A DNA stretch of 64,000 bases from Glebionis coronaria (lineage: Eukaryota > Streptophyta > Magnoliopsida > Asterales > Asteraceae), in contig CM046875.1 in the NCBI GenBank assembly GCA_025667525.1, positions 435,934,617 through 435,998,616 on the forward strand, read 5' to 3'. The notes beneath the pieces were generated by a model. The model saw nothing but the letters and a program-made list of their open reading frames with translations, made no database searches and was not told the origin of the DNA. Each line of letters begins with the position of its first letter. Position 1 is the stretch's first letter. The position numbers and the translations under genes are program-made. Below, in pieces: positions 1 through 12,045 of the stretch.

Positions 1-657
1 AGTCTTCGACTCCAAATAAGCAACTTGAGTCTGAACAACACCTAATCCAATCTCCGTCATACAACTCTTAACACGGGAAGCATCTAGATCACGTCTCAAG
101 GGCCATGGTGCAAGACCATCAATATGAGTAGCCTCTCGAGCACTAGACGACTCTCCTATCTCACATCTACGAGTAGCAATACCATCCGTACCGTCAGGTG
201 CATTGTCATCCTCATCCTCCTCTGATTCAGAATCAGATTCAGATGATTCAGACATTTCATCCCTAGGTAACTCAATCTCAGAATCAGACAAATCAACTAG
301 TGGGGGCAAAGGCTCGCCCTCTGGAACATCATAAGGATAAATAAGCTCAGCTTCCTCATCATCATCAACCTCAACATCTATACCTACATCCTCCTCGACA
401 TCCTCGTCGTCAATCTCATCATCTAGATTATCTAACCCAATCTCCTCATCATTCTCTATATCAACATTCTCAATCTCATTCTCTACCAAGTCAACCTGAG
501 GGGCAATCTGATCTCCTAGTCCTAACTCGGGCTCGGGATCCTCAAATGGTTCCTCCTTATCATCCATATCATAATCTACTAAGTCTAAATAAGGATCATC
601 ATCTACATTAGGTTCAGGAATAGCATGGTTTTCTACAGGAATATTAGGGTCAGCCAT
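1..657 (-). CDS. Acidic N-terminal part of a gag-like protein (element B), partial
   Basis: Open for 219 codons from an ATG at 657 to the window edge without a stop; an in-frame ATG at 669 is an alternative start. The product begins M-A-D-P-N-I-P-V-E-N and is strongly acidic, with long Asp/Glu runs through about residue 160 and a Ser/Asp/Glu patch. A less acidic part follows, containing E-I-G-E-S-S-S-A-R and P-W-P-L-R-R-D-L. Acidic leaders with an IGESS-like motif precede gag in some Asteraceae Ty3/gypsy elements as I recall them. No capsid or zinc knuckle is in view. A host acidic gene is unlikely because a primer site and LTR lie directly upstream. Confidence 0.6.
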   Translation of the reverse strand, partial: MADPNIPVENHAIPEPNVDDDPYLDLVDYDMDDKEEPFEDPEPELGLGDQIAPQVDLVENEIENVDIENDEEIGLDNLDDEIDDEDVEEDVGIDVEVDDDEEAELIYPYDVPEGEPLPPLVDLSDSEIELPRDEMSESSESDSESEEDEDDNAPDGTDGIATRRCEIGESSSAREATHIDGLAPWPLRRDLDASRVKSCMTEIGLGVVQTQVAYLESKT

Positions 658-939
658 GACAATCTGCATTTATATATATATATATATCTCGTATTAGGAT
701 AACATACTAGTTAAACAATTACATAATGAAATCACGATATATACATATATATATAAATTAAATTATATATATCAAAATATATATCTTCTCAATAGGGCTT
801 GTTGGTAACGTCGGAGATCTCTGGCACCGTTATAGTCAAAAGATTTTTCAAATATTTTCTCAAATGTTCATTGTCAAAAGATTTTGAAAAGTTTTGTTCA
901 AAACCTTGGTTTTTAAAATCTTTTGTTCTCTATAACGAG
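658..939 (-). other. Element B untranslated leader
   Basis: AT-rich stretch between the primer site and the ORF. It contains a (TA)n run near 671-688 and repeated TATATA tracts near 740-785. No ORF or other feature is seen. Confidence 0.5.
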
Positions 940-951
940 AGCTCTGGTACC
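940..951 (-). promoter_or_regulatory. Element B primer binding site, Met-tRNA type
   Basis: The minus strand reads TGGTACCAGAGC, one base from the common initiator-Met site TGGTATCAGAGC. It begins three bases after the LTR end, as expected for minus-strand DNA priming. Confidence 0.8.
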
Positions 952-954
952 AAA

Positions 955-3948
955 CTGTAACACTCTCATTTTTCGTATCGGTACAGCGGAAGGGTCTTTT
1001 AGAGTGTTACGGGATAGCACAATAACTCCAATCATAGACAACACATAAAAATGGTTTTACAAGGTTTAACATACATTCATTCGATAAAAAGTTTTAAAGT
1101 GTACAACAGGTCCCAAATTATACAGGTCATTAAGTTTATAAAACATAGATCGAATGAACATTTTTAATATTATGTGGGCCATCAGAGTCGATCTCCATCC
1201 GGATTACCTTCAAGCACCTGAGATAAAAACATGCAAAAATCATATCAGCGAATGCCGAGTGAATTCATAGAGTTTAATAAAAACCGTTATATAAAACAAT
1301 CGTTAAAATCAGAACACAAGTATAATATCGGAAGTAAGTCCACGTATTGCTAGTCAGGCAATATATAAATCAAGCATACATCTTAAACCGTCCATGAGAC
1401 CGTAGTCTCTATATTACCATGATAGGTAATATATTCATCGTTAATAGCGTCGTTATTATGTATAGGATACATTTTTATTTGAATTAGGATTATTACTAGC
1501 CGCATGACATTGTTACCTTACTATGAAAACAGCGGGCCGCGAACCCGACAAACAATTTGCCAATCTAAGTTAGCGTGTCGTCACAAAAATCACGCAATGG
1601 AATCTTCTCATACATAAATTCGCTTACCAATCAATGTGGTACGACGGGGATCAACCGTCAAGGCGCGAACTGAGGTGATCGTCCCCAAATAGTACTATGA
1701 AATGCATAAGCGTCTACCAAATCCCGGTAGTTCACAATTCATGCTAATGGGACTTTAAGTGACATAATCTAACTACTAATAATCCTTTTAGTCTCGTTTA
1801 TAGGGTCATAGCATCATTCGGGTCCATATCATTAAGCATACCATCGGGACTACTTGTGTTCTATTTTTATCAAAATCTAGCATGTTATCTCCCTCGCGGG
1901 TTTACAAATCATTTTATAAAACATTTAAAAGAGTGCGAGGCTATGAACTCACGTTGATAATGAAAGGCGGATTATCGACTACGGGCGTGCTTCGGTCACG
2001 GAAACCTATATAAATAATAATCGGTCTTAGACTCTTGTCCAATGACTTTTATCAAAATAACAATATACATATGATGATTTTGTACATATGATGATGATCA
2101 AGTGGGTTTATATATCCTTGTTTACTCATTTTAGTGTTTACGTTTTGGTAACGTTTTACTAGTTTGCTAGTTTTACCTATTTACCTATTTTAAGTCCAAT
2201 AAGGTTAGCATAAGTTCTTTAACTTGTTTTAATCCATTTTATACTTATATTATCAGTATCTATACTTTCCATGTTGGGCCCAAATGGGTTAAGCCCAATA
2301 AGTTCTTTTTATAAGTGTTTAACTTATTTAGTCCAATTATTAGTCCAATATGCTTAGTTAGCTCGTTAATGTCCGTATGTCTTATAGTTCGGGTTTTATC
2401 GGTTTTTACTTGTATTAGTAACTTATATATCAGTATATGACTTTTAAAAACTTTACATTAGACGGGTTTGATCGTCTAAGTTTTATTTGGCGAAAAACGT
2501 TAATTTTACGAAAATAGCCGAAAAAGTCGTAAAAATCAAGTTTATAGTTTTTATTACTTATAAGTATTATTCCACTACCTTTTATATAATTTATCCATTT
2601 ATTTAACCTTTTACATATTTATATAAATAAATTTTATAAGTTAGTGGGTTTTTATTTTACATTTTATACAATAAAATTTGAGTGCTTATATAATAATAAT
2701 AAACATTAATTTTCAAAATCTGATTTTTATTTTCATGTTCACCATTTTTATCATATCTAGAGTTCTATAACGAATTAGAAGCTCATTTTTGGGTGGCATG
2801 ATCTTCATATTATGTGCGACATTTAACTTAGCTATAGCTACTGCTCATTTTAAGTTTATCTTGCCTTAACAGTCCCTACAAAACAGCTTATTCAGATTAG
2901 CACTCTCATCTTGTTTTGATCATATCTCACTCATTATATTGATTCCATTGCATGGCCAACTCTCACATGTGTATAAAATCTTGTAGCCTTATTTCTTATA
3001 GTTATTAACCTTTTTAAGCATATTTATCAACACTTGATCCCCACACAATATTTTTATCATCATATATACATCATATACATATACAATAAGAAAGAAAATA
3101 CATTTGTTCTTTACAAAAATAACAAGAGAAAATGAAGAGGATGATCTTCTTTACCAACCAAGTGTATTTCTTGTTTTTGGAAGACAAGAACTTGATGAAC
3201 ACCACAAGTAACTCCAAGATCATCAAACACCAAGAACAATAGTTGAGAAATCAGCCCTAGGACACAAGCAAATCACCTCAAATGTTGTTAATATGGCCAC
3301 CAAATGATCAAGGCTTCAAGATAACTCCATGATAGAGCTAGTTAACATGTATTTCATGGCTAGAAAAGATCAAAAGGGGTGTTTGTAGCTTAAAAGTGGA
3401 CGACAAGGGGAAGGTTTTTGAGAGAGTTTTGAGGTTGTTTGCATGTATGGAAATGGTATGTGTGAAATGTTGCTAGTGGTTTTGAGTTAGTGGGAAAGAT
3501 GTAAGCTTAAGTTGTAAGCTTAGTCTTACACTTGTAAGCACTTAGGTAACATGATGCCACATATGGTTGTGGTGTCATGTTGTGCCGTCCCATGCTAGCT
3601 AGTGGGGTGGGACAATGTATTTTATCCCATCTCACTAGTTTACGGGTATTCCTCGATTCTAGTTTTCTTGATTTACGTGCCCTCGGGTCATTTTACGAAA
3701 AACGTTTTTATAAATTATGAATCAACGTCACAAAACGAATCCAATAAAAATTGTCTCATCAAAAACGGAGTTCAAAAACGTAAATACGTAATCCTAAGGT
3801 TTCCGGTTTAGTCGTAAAAGACGCTAAATTATGTACGTAAGCCCAAATTTAAATCCGTAAATTATGAGTTCATCAACCAACACAAAAATAAGTTTCAAAA
3901 TATTATACGAGAAAATATTTCACTACCTAAAAATGTTAGATTGTCACA
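955..3948 (-). repeat. Element B 5' LTR (2994 bp)
   Basis: On the minus strand the LTR starts TGTGACAATC and ends GTGTTACA, giving TG...CA ends with a short imperfect terminal inverted repeat. The inner border is fixed by the primer site and the outer border by the return of element A integrase homology at 3949. The second LTR is outside the window. Small ORFs inside, for example near 3602-3811, show no protein character. Confidence 0.8.
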
Positions 3949-3949
3949 T

Positions 3950-4798
3950 GGTAACAGGTATATCCTCGTCTCCGTCTACTACCTATCTAAGTGGGTGGAA
4001 GCTAAGGCTTTGCCTACGAATGATGCTCGTGTGGTAGTGAAGTTTTTGAAGCAACTTTTCTCTCGGTTTGGAACCCCTCGTGCTATTATAAGTGATCGTG
4101 GAACCCATTTTTGAAATGACCAATTCGAAAAGGTTCTAAAGAAATATGGGGTTACACATCGTCTTTCTACGGGTTATCACCCGCAGACGAGTGGGCAAGT
4201 CGAGGTTTCAAACCGAACTTTGAAGAGGATTTTAGAGAGGTCAATTGGAGAAAACCGTGCTTCATGGTCAGACAAACTCGATGACGCTTTATGGGCCTTT
4301 CGGACCGCTTATAAGACACCTATCGGTTGTACTCCTTATAAGTTGATTTATGGAAAGAATTGCCACTTGCCTATTGAATTGGAACACAAGGCATATTGGG
4401 CCCTAAATCATGCCAATTATAACTTGACCGCGGGAGATCACCAGAAAATACAACTTAATGAATTGGATGAATTAAGAGATAATTCTTATGAAAATTCATT
4501 AATTTTTAAGGAAAAGACTAAAAAGTTTCATGATTCAAAGATTAAAAACTGGATTTTTAACGTTGGTGATCAAGTGTTACTTTTTAACTCTCGTTTGAAG
4601 ATATTTTTCGGGAAATTGAAATCTCGTTGGTCGGGTCCGTTCACCATAACACAAGTGTTTCCTTATGGGACCATCGAGCTAGCTCAAAATGATGGTCCTA
4701 ATTTCAAAGTGAATGGACATAGGCTTAAGCACTACTTTGGTAGGGAAGTCCCATCTTTGGACGACCTCGACCAAGTCACCTTCCCTAATGATAATTAG
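3950..4798 (+). pseudogene. Athila pol, integrase core and C-terminal part (element A), broken
   Basis: The frame carries the integrase core from G-N-R-Y-I-L-V onward. The second catalytic Asp (I-S-D-R-G-T-H-F) and the catalytic Glu (G-Q-V-E-V-S-N) are present. The first catalytic Asp would lie upstream of the element B insertion. A TGA at 4112-4114 replaces the Cys codon that element E has at the same place. The D-Y-L-S of element E is Y-Y-L-S here. The C-terminal tail ends G-H-R-L-K-H-Y-F-G-R-E-V-P-S and stops at TAG 4796-4798; no chromodomain is visible. An ORF can be called from the Met at 4220, but it is only the downstream part of this frame. Confidence 0.88.
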
Positions 4799-4810
4799 CA
4801 TTGAGGGGAT

Positions 4811-4830
4811 CGACTCGATCTCATGACTCG
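4811..4830 (+). promoter_or_regulatory. Post-ORF stem-loop, element A copy
   Basis: CGACTC, 8-nt loop, GACTCG: a 6-bp stem with one mismatch. It starts 12 bases after the pol stop. The same structure at the same place follows the ORFs of E, G and J. It is followed by GAGGTGCCTCGT, a second short inverted repeat. Function unknown. Confidence 0.55.
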
Positions 4831-5170
4831 GGAATAAAAAAAGAGGTGCCTCGTAGGGGAGACCCCATGCTTATCCATGTATATATTATTTCTTTCTAAT
4901 GTAGTAATGTGAGGGGGTTTGTGCCCTTCCAACTTGTTGTCTCGTGGTTGTTTGTGAATGTGTTATCTAGATCATCATCATCGCCACGATTGAAGACTCT
5001 CGTGTTCGTTTACGTGAGCCTCGATAATTTGCTTGTAGAGTTTTTCACGAATCCATGACATATCCTTTATTGTTCTAACAATTATCTTTTTGCATAATTC
5101 ATAAACGGCTTTAGATATATTGACGATCACCCTTTCCATGCTAGATCTTAAGCATTCGACTCTTCGTCTC

Positions 5171-5238
5171 TAGTATGGGGGTGCTCTACCTTTAGACTCG
5201 AAACATTGAGGATAATGTTTAGTTTTAGTATGGGGGTG
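5171..5238 (+). promoter_or_regulatory. Internal PPT-like repeats flanking a hairpin, element A
   Basis: TAGTATGGGGG occurs at 5171 and 5226 and again as the terminal PPT at 6959. Between the first two lies AAACATTG-AGGA-TAATGTTT (5201-5220), an 8-bp stem with one G-T pair and a 4-nt loop. Confidence 0.55.
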
Positions 5239-8035
5239 AATAGATACTTGCCTTGCTACACCCTCACGTTTTCCAACTTTCATTCTTTTGTTTTGTTGCA
5301 AATAAGGCTAAAAATGGTCAAATTTAAAAAAAAAAATCTTAGTTTTCATAAGTGTTTTTAAGACACGAATGTATATTTTCCGATGGGTAAAACAAGAGTT
5401 AATTTTTGATTTGATGGGCATTTGGAGCCCTTTACATTCCTTAACCCGCTTGAATCAAGTTTTACTAGACTTTTATATATGGAACTTTAAAACGCGAAAG
5501 TCTTAGCTCATACGGGTTAAGAACAAGAACTTTTCACAAGTTCGTATTATTGGTCCTAGAAAGTCACTTATCAAGGGAACTTTAAAATGCATTCTCTAAA
5601 CTTAAAAAGGTCTAAGAAGTGCAATATCCTATAGGTGACTTGAAAACCCAAACCTTCGATTTAATATAGTCTTAATAAAGCTAATCCAAATTTAGTTCAA
5701 TTTTGACTTGCATGGCTAAGTACTCACGAGTCTTTTTAATTAGAGGTCTTTAAATAGTGAAGAACGAGAAGTGATAGAGTTAGACAAGTGATCATGCTAA
5801 ACGTAGAACATGAAAATGTTCTTTCAAAAACTCATATGTTTTTAATTGTGCCTTTTTCTCCCAAAAGATCAATGCATTAGGAATGAATTAATTGCAATAA
5901 GTAAGGTCGTACGATTTGAAAGGTTACTTAGCTTCTAACCCAAGATAGTTTAAAAGTTGCTCGTGGTTGAATAGAGTTCATAGCCAAAGCATAACTTATT
6001 GAAGCGGGACGCGAAGATTGGTGAAGTTCCAAAAAGGCCCTAAAAAGGCACGAGGAGCTCTATTTTGTTGCTAAAGATCCAAGATGATGTGAAGAATCAT
6101 TATTCCAAAATCAATATGAAGGATCGAGACACATGACGAAAAGCAATTACTCCCCTAAAGAGCATGGAGAAAGTCTATCCAAAAAGACCCTAACAATGTA
6201 TGAGGATAAATATATCCAATTCCTAAAAGGAGGCGGATCGTTGTATATCAAAATCCAAAATAACGATGGAAGAAAAATGATGAAGTCGTGGTCCAAGTAT
6301 GAAGAATCTCTCAAAAACGTCAAGTGAAGAAATTCCAAAATATGAAGAAAAGACCATAATTTCAAGAACGTCTTCCGAAGATTTGAAGTATGAAGTACAT
6401 GCCAAATATCGGTCCGAGAAAGGTCTCAAATCGTGAAACAAGTTATGCCAAGATATGAACTTAAGGAGATTACGAGAAGTCGTTTTAAAAGATTTTATCC
6501 TTTAGCTAACTACCGATTAAATCGTGCAACTTTATTTTCGGACTAATAAATACTTAAATAAGTCAATATGAATCACTTGTGATCCATGACAAATAGTTAA
6601 AAAAAATTCTAGATACCTTTTCTTTTCATAATAAATAGGATTACGGGGAGAAAAAGTATTACACAATTTGGACGTATGAGTTGTGTTAGCATTGTGACTT
6701 GTACCAACAATGATCTCGTTTTTGCACTTAGCATGGAATGTATGACAATCAAGGATGAAGAACTTTACTTTATGAGACATTCACTTGTTTTTATTCATTG
6801 ACCCTAAAAGTCACATTCGTGAATATCATACAGTATGTCTTTAACACATCTTCGTAGTATTGTAGCAAGTTTTACTTTTCAATAAAGCGGAATAAAATTG
6901 AATTTTGGAGATGCTTAGATACTTTATTCTAGCATTGCGTAAGGTCACGACAATGGTTTAGTATGGGGGAGTGATGAGATGGCATTTATACATGATCTCA
7001 TCGTTCTTTTCGGGCTTTAAATGCATAAAATGTCATTAAAATACCATATATGCTTGTGTTTGTTTACTTGTGTATTTTAGGTATGGATATCGTGAAAAAG
7101 ACAAAAGATCACAAGAAACAAGAAACAAGGAAAAAACGAACACGAGAAACGAAGCCGCACAATGAACCGGGCCCTAGTTTATGATTTCTCAAAGAAAAGA
7201 CCTTGAAGATTTGAAGATGTACAATAATTATCCCTAATGAATGAAGAAATGACACTTAATACCCTTGTATATTCATAATTACAATTTTGGTCCCTTAAGT
7301 TTGTCAAAATGACAAAAAGGTACCTCAACTTTGAAGATTTGGCAAGTTTAGTCCCTCAAGATTCAAAATTGTCAATAATGGTCCTCCAATATGTCAAACA
7401 TACAATCAAGACCTTCAAAGTTCAAGAATGTCCAAGATCAACACTTGAAAATATTAAAAATGTTCAAAACAAGTCCTTGTAACCTTTGATACAAAGTTTA
7501 GTGGCCAAAGTGTGAAGACCAAAAGTTTATTAACAAAAGAATTGGTTCTGGATGGATGAAATACTTTGTTTACATGTATTTCTAAAGAACAAGGACCAAA
7601 ACTGTACAAAGGAAACATTTGAAAAATAATTGCGCCAAACACTTAACCATTCCTACAAAAACCGATCAAATGGAGTTACTATTCATCGTCCCTACCCAGT
7701 TACTATTTCACTTAAAACAAAGGGTAAAATAAAATTACCCTAACCCAAGGCTAATTCCCCTTCACACGCATCATTCCCACACTTGAAATCCCACACTAGT
7801 CCACTCATGGTCCCCACCCATTCCCGCCTCAGTCAATGAATGAACAACTTAGCCTCCAAGGAATGCCACGTGGCTCAATCAACAGCCCACACCTCATGCT
7901 TGCTCCATACGCACAAAAAATTCGATCAAGATCATTTGGTACATCTCATAACACCAAAAACATCTAGAAGACTCAAGGGCATTTTTAGAGAACTTGTAGC
8001 TAGGGTTTTGCATTGTAATTTCAGCCTTTAAGGCG

Positions 8036-8043
8036 TATATAAG
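8036..8043 (+). promoter_or_regulatory. Element A LTR TATA box
   Basis: TATATAAG lies at the position matching the TATA boxes of E and K. A G-box CACGTG is at 7867-7872, about 165 bp upstream. Transcription start would lie near 8065-8075. Confidence 0.6.
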
Positions 8044-8530
8044 GAGACCTCAACCTGTGAGAGTCCCTTGTTCCAGTTTTTCTCTTAAACATTGTAATTC
8101 CTTTTTAAAATTTATAAAAGTTTGGTATTTTAAAAAAATTGTAATTCCTTTTTATGTATTTGAAAGTTAGTGTTGTTTAAGAGTGAAGCTGAGTTCCATT
8201 TTATGTTTTGAAGGTGTTTTGATCTTTGGATTGAAGCATGTTTGATTTTGAACAAGTTTTCAAGTTTGAAAAAGTTTGAAAACCTTGTTTCTGTTTAATT
8301 ATTTTTTACTGTACTAACCCCTACCCAAAGCCTAAAGATCTTGCAAGCTTGTTGACACCAAGCTTGTGAAGGGATTTAAACCCTTGGATAGGTTGTTTGC
8401 TCTTTTTGTTGAAGAAATCAAAGCCTTGAGGTTCTGCTTTGAACCATCAGCCAAGGTCTCATTCCATCTACTTTGTTCAAGTACCTTGGTCACTCTCTAG
8501 CTGTTGAGAGTGGTCCAAGGAGCATTGCTG

Positions 8531-8559
8531 ATCCTCCTATGAAGTTGTGGAGGATAGGT
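8531..8559 (+). promoter_or_regulatory. LTR leader hairpin and donor-like GT, element A
   Basis: ATCCTCC (8531-8537) pairs with GGAGGAT (8549-8555) across an 11-nt loop. It is followed at once by AGGTA, with GT at 8558-8559. A second hairpin, CACTCTC with GAGAGTG, lies just upstream. E and K have different stem sequences in the same place. Confidence 0.45.
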
Positions 8560-10674
8560 ATTGGTTCTCTAAGATTCCTCTAAAAAATATTGTTGTTGAA
8601 TCTGTTTTGTGTTTTGCCATGTGCTTTGGAGTTCTTGTGTTTGTGCTTTGTGTTTTATTGCTTAGATCTGCTAGTTGTCACCTAGGTGAGGTATTAGGAT
8701 CATAAAATCAGTAGGTTACTCATAAAAATCAAAAGTTTGTTTGAAAAAGGACTAAAACAAGGTTGTTTGGATTTTGGAATCAAAAGGCCTTGTGGCCTTG
8801 TGCCCTTGGTTCTTGGGGGTTTTCTACACTAAACAAGGTATTTGTCACTGTTTTTGGTCATTAGTTAAGTCTTATAAGGTTTGGAAAAGGTTTTGCAAAG
8901 ATTGGAAAAATCTGATAAAAGTGGTTTGAAAATGGTCAAACACATCAGCAAGGATTAAATCTTTGTTGTTTGGATTTGGAGTCTTTTTTTTTGTTTGGGA
9001 AGAGTTTTTGTGATAAGCTATTTGTGCTATATCTTCTTTTTGAATTTGGTGGCTTATTGAGTAAGCTAGGGCTTATGGAAGTTGACTGAAGTGGTCATTT
9101 GCATCAACAAATTGACCACCTCTTTTGTGCCTTGCATATAGTTACCTAGTGCTTGCACTGCTGTTTTGTTGATTGATACTTGTTACTTTGCTGTTTGTGA
9201 ACTTATTTGGCTATTTGGATTACTTGTTTGAGTGCTTATAAGCCAACTGGCTTATTAGCCATATTTGTCCAAAACTGAACATCATTTGGCTAACTGGCCT
9301 CTTGATTCACAAGGATTCAGTCTTGATTCCTTCACAAAAGTTGCTCAAAACAAGCTCATAAACAAACCCTGGCAATTTGGTTAAGTTTGGAACACTTTGA
9401 CTTTTGGTCAAATAAGCACAATTTGGCTTATTTTTTAGTTCTTCTTATTGGTACATGCAACAACTTGGTTTTTGTGATAGGTGTCATTTTTCTCAACTTA
9501 TTATCATATTTGAGAAGTTTCTAGGCATTTGGTTAAGCTTTTGCTAGGAAACTAGCTTATTTGACTTTTTCAGCCAGCTTATTTGCTTCCACAACTTATT
9601 CTACTTGACTTTTGTGAATTTTCTTTTTGATTATTCTTAGTTAAGCTATTTGTGAGCTTTTGCAAAAAGAAACAGCTTCTGAAACCCTCTAGAACTCAAA
9701 CCCGACTATTTTGTCTTTTAGTGGATTTCTACTTAGCTATTTCTGGCTTATTAGTTAAGCTTTTTAAAAATTTCTTTTTACAGATCTCTTTAGTATCCCA
9801 AAAGAAGGTTGTGTGTTAAATTAGAGCTTTTGGCATTAGATTATAGCTTAATGGGCTTATTGGCCCATTAAGAATAAGCTGTTGGCTATTTAAGCTGTGA
9901 TAAGCTCAAAATCAACTTTTGGGCATTTAGAGTTTTGTGCTTAAAATTGGATTTTGAGTCAGACTAGTGAATTTGGGCTTATTTGGTTGAGTTTGGATTT
10001 TATTGGGCTAAAAAGCTCATTAAGCTTGCTGTTTTTGTTTTTAGCCCATTTGAGGGCCCAATAGGGGTATTTTGGTAATTTCACTTTCATTTTCTGTTTA
10101 TATAGGTTAAAATAAACTAGTTTGCAAGTTTTTAGAAATTTTTATAATTTTTGAATTTTTAATATTATTTTAATATTTAATTTTAGTTTTTAATCATTTT
10201 ATATAGTTTTGATTGGTTTTAAATTTTATAAAAATAGTTTTTAGTTTAATTAAGTCATTTTAGAGTTTTACAAATTGAAAAATCTTTATTTAGGCTTTTT
10301 ATTAATTAATTTGATTTTTAGGTCTTTAATTAGCATTAAAAATTAATATTTAATTAAAGTTTGATCACTTGTAAACCCTAATTGGATTTTTAGTAATTTT
10401 TTGGGAATTTTTAGATTAAATTTTGTTTGGTCTATTCTTACGGTTTTACGTTTTATCGTCGTAGTTTAATTTTATCGTATCATTCATTCTCTTTTCTCAT
10501 CTTTTCTTTCTCAATATTAATCCAAAATCATTACAAGTTATTCACACATAATAAACCTCCTTGGGAAACGAACTTTACTTTCGGTCATTAGCATTTGATT
10601 TTCCTAAATCATCTCGCTTTATACTTACCGCATTTACGCCTTTTTCCTAAAAGTGTGTAATACCTCTACAATCA

Positions 10675-11987
10675 GAGGGTTTGTTCATTATTGCTTAAAC
10701 ATCGAAAGATTTTTGTTCTCAAATTTAGCTTGATTTCCCTCAATACGGTTTTGGTTTTGCTCTAATCTTGTTTGATTAAGCTCAGTCTTGTTATTTTTCC
10801 CCTTGATCGTATTTTGAAAATGGAGTTTCAAAGTGTTCATTTGTCCTTGAAGATTATTTTGAAAAGCTTTCAAATTTGCCAAATTTGTTTTAATGTAGCT
10901 TGACAAATTATTTTGATTATTGTTTTGAAAACCTTGATTGTTTTGATTGCCATCAAAACCGATTCCTTGATTAAAATTCCCTTGGTTACCACGGTAAAAA
11001 TTATTCCATTGTTTCCATTTTTGTATCTATTTTGAACCGGTGGAAAACCTGGTGGAGCAACATGGGTTTGACGAGGAGCTTGACCGTTAGGGCCATAAGT
11101 TCTTGTCGCCGCAAAAGCACTAGCTTGATTAAACCCTGTGGTTGAACAAGCATAATTCAGATGTGCTCCACCACATAATACACAAAAATTCTCAACCGCA
11201 TTAATCGAACCATGAGGACTCTTCCTAATCTCATTCAAAATCGTGTCAATCTTAGAGTCCAATCTAGCAATCTCGGGTTTGGATGAATTCACATGAGAAA
11301 CAACCGGCGTGTTTCGTGAATATTGAACTCTTGATTTATTCTCAATGATACCCCACGCGTCTCTCGGAGTTTTTCTTAAAAGATTACCACCCGCGGCGGC
11401 ATTTAAAGAATCTTTTTCAACCATATTAAGTCCATTATAAAAAGTATTTATTTGCAGTAACTCCGTGAAACCGTGGTGTGGACATTGTCTCAACAAATCC
11501 TTAAACCTTTCCCAAGCGTCTCCAAACGATTCATGCACTTTTCGTCCCATGTCAAAATCGAACCCGTTGGTTCCTTTTCATACCAAAGCTTAGCGTTTCC
11601 CTCGAGCGAGTACGGAAAAACCATGAGCTTATTCGCGTCATTCGACACATCTCTAAACTTGAGAGTCGAGGTGATACGAAAAAAATTCCAAATGTGAGAA
11701 TGCGGGTTATCCGTCTCATTGCCTCGAAATTGGTCAGCACGAATGAGTGATAAAAGACCCGTCTTAATCTCATAATGATCCGCCAAAATAGCCGGCACAA
11801 CGATTGCTTCACCGTACCCTTCGGTGGGTGCACGGAGCAATTCCTCCATTGTTCGGTTATCGGCCATCTCTACAACAATAGTTGGAAGCTCGGGTTCCAC
11901 TACTCGTTGTTGACGATTTCTATTTCTACGAGGAATGTTTTCAAGTCTATCGTGATTAATCAAAAGTCGATTAGCACGAAGCTGCAT
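10675..11987 (-). pseudogene. Athila gag (element H), frameshifted and deleted
   Basis: Starts with M-Q-L-R-A-N-R-L at 11987 and matches element E gag in the hallmark N-R-T-M-E-E-L-L-x-A-P-T-E-G-Y-G-E-A-I-V and F-P-Y-S-L-E-G-N-A-K-L-W. Three frame segments are visible: 11987-11490, 11550-10870 and 10906-10688. Near 11540 about 95 bp that E still has (around F-F-P-P-S-K-T) are missing and the frame shifts. A second shift is near 11020, in the Asn-rich region. The capsid tail P-H-H-G-F-T-E-L-L-Q-I-N-T-F-Y-N-G-L and a zinc knuckle C-V-L-C-G-G-A-H-L-N-Y-A-C (CX2CX3HX4C, about 11146-11184) are recognizable. The 3' part is cut off by element A. Confidence 0.88.
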
Positions 11988-12045
11988 ACACCAAAATGAC
12001 GAGAGTTTAGAGGGTTGAAGAAAAGAAATTAGATTAGAATAAGAT
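10675..12045 (-). mobile_element. Element H, left visible block: gag and start of leader of a minus-strand Athila
   Basis: This host sequence was cut by A (left border 10674/10675) and by G (right border 12045/12046). Its gag reads leftward. Upstream leader sequence continues after G at 63535. Both sides of G carry AAGAT (12041-12045 and 63530-63534), which proves continuity of H across G. Confidence 0.85.

Larger units (their letters stand above)
1..3948 (-). mobile_element. Element B: 5' part of a minus-strand LTR retrotransposon inserted in element A
   Basis: Read on the minus strand this is an LTR (3948 to 955), a primer binding site, a short leader and the start of an acidic ORF that runs off the left edge. 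The right border falls inside the integrase frame of element A: A homology resumes at once with the codons for G-N-R-Y-I-L-V. The five bases after the LTR, TGGTA (3949-3953), are the expected target duplication, but the partner copy lies outside the window. The Met-type primer site, ~3-kb LTR and acidic N-terminus suggest a Ty3/gypsy chromovirus, perhaps Tekay-like. No pol is visible, so this class is inference. Confidence 0.8.
4799..6971 (+). other. Element A 3' untranslated region
   Basis: No env-like ORF is present; the short ORFs near 6133-6327 and on the opposite strand show no recognizable domain. The region starts with the conserved post-ORF stem-loop (4811-4830), carries the internal PPT repeats and hairpin (5171-5238), and ends in the true PPT TAGTATGGGGGAG at 6959-6971. 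Confidence 0.7.
3949..10674 (+). mobile_element. Element A: 3' portion of a plus-strand Athila-type retrotransposon
   Basis: Contains the integrase C-terminal half, a 2.2-kb 3' untranslated region, a PPT and a complete 3' LTR. Everything 5' of the integrase core lies beyond element B and off the window. The LTR ends at 10674 with ATCA. The next bases GAGGG (10675-10679) are the probable target duplication inside element H gag. The protein closely parallels element E across the whole integrase tail. Confidence 0.88.
6972..10674 (+). repeat. Element A 3' LTR (3703 bp)
   Basis: Starts TGATGAGATGGC directly after the PPT and ends CTACAATCA. The first ~30 bases form a hairpin (GATGAGAT 6973-6980 with ATCTCATC 6995-7002). 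Degenerate repeats of about 40 bp built around a GGTCCCT-like core occur near 7240-7450. A TATA box is at 8036-8043, structured leader hairpins lie near 8500-8560, and the U5-like part from 9000 on is T-rich with many GCTTA words. It is homologous to the LTRs of E and K but clearly diverged. Confidence 0.88.

Noticed and set aside
1..657. Acidic ORF as a host nuclear protein gene
   Set aside because: A primer site and an LTR with exact borders stand directly upstream, and the LTR interrupts an integrase gene. It belongs to a retroelement.
9660..9720. A fourth tRNA-like module in the A LTR (GGGTTTGAGTTC on the minus strand)
   Set aside because: The B-box match has several mismatches and no A box lies at the proper distance.
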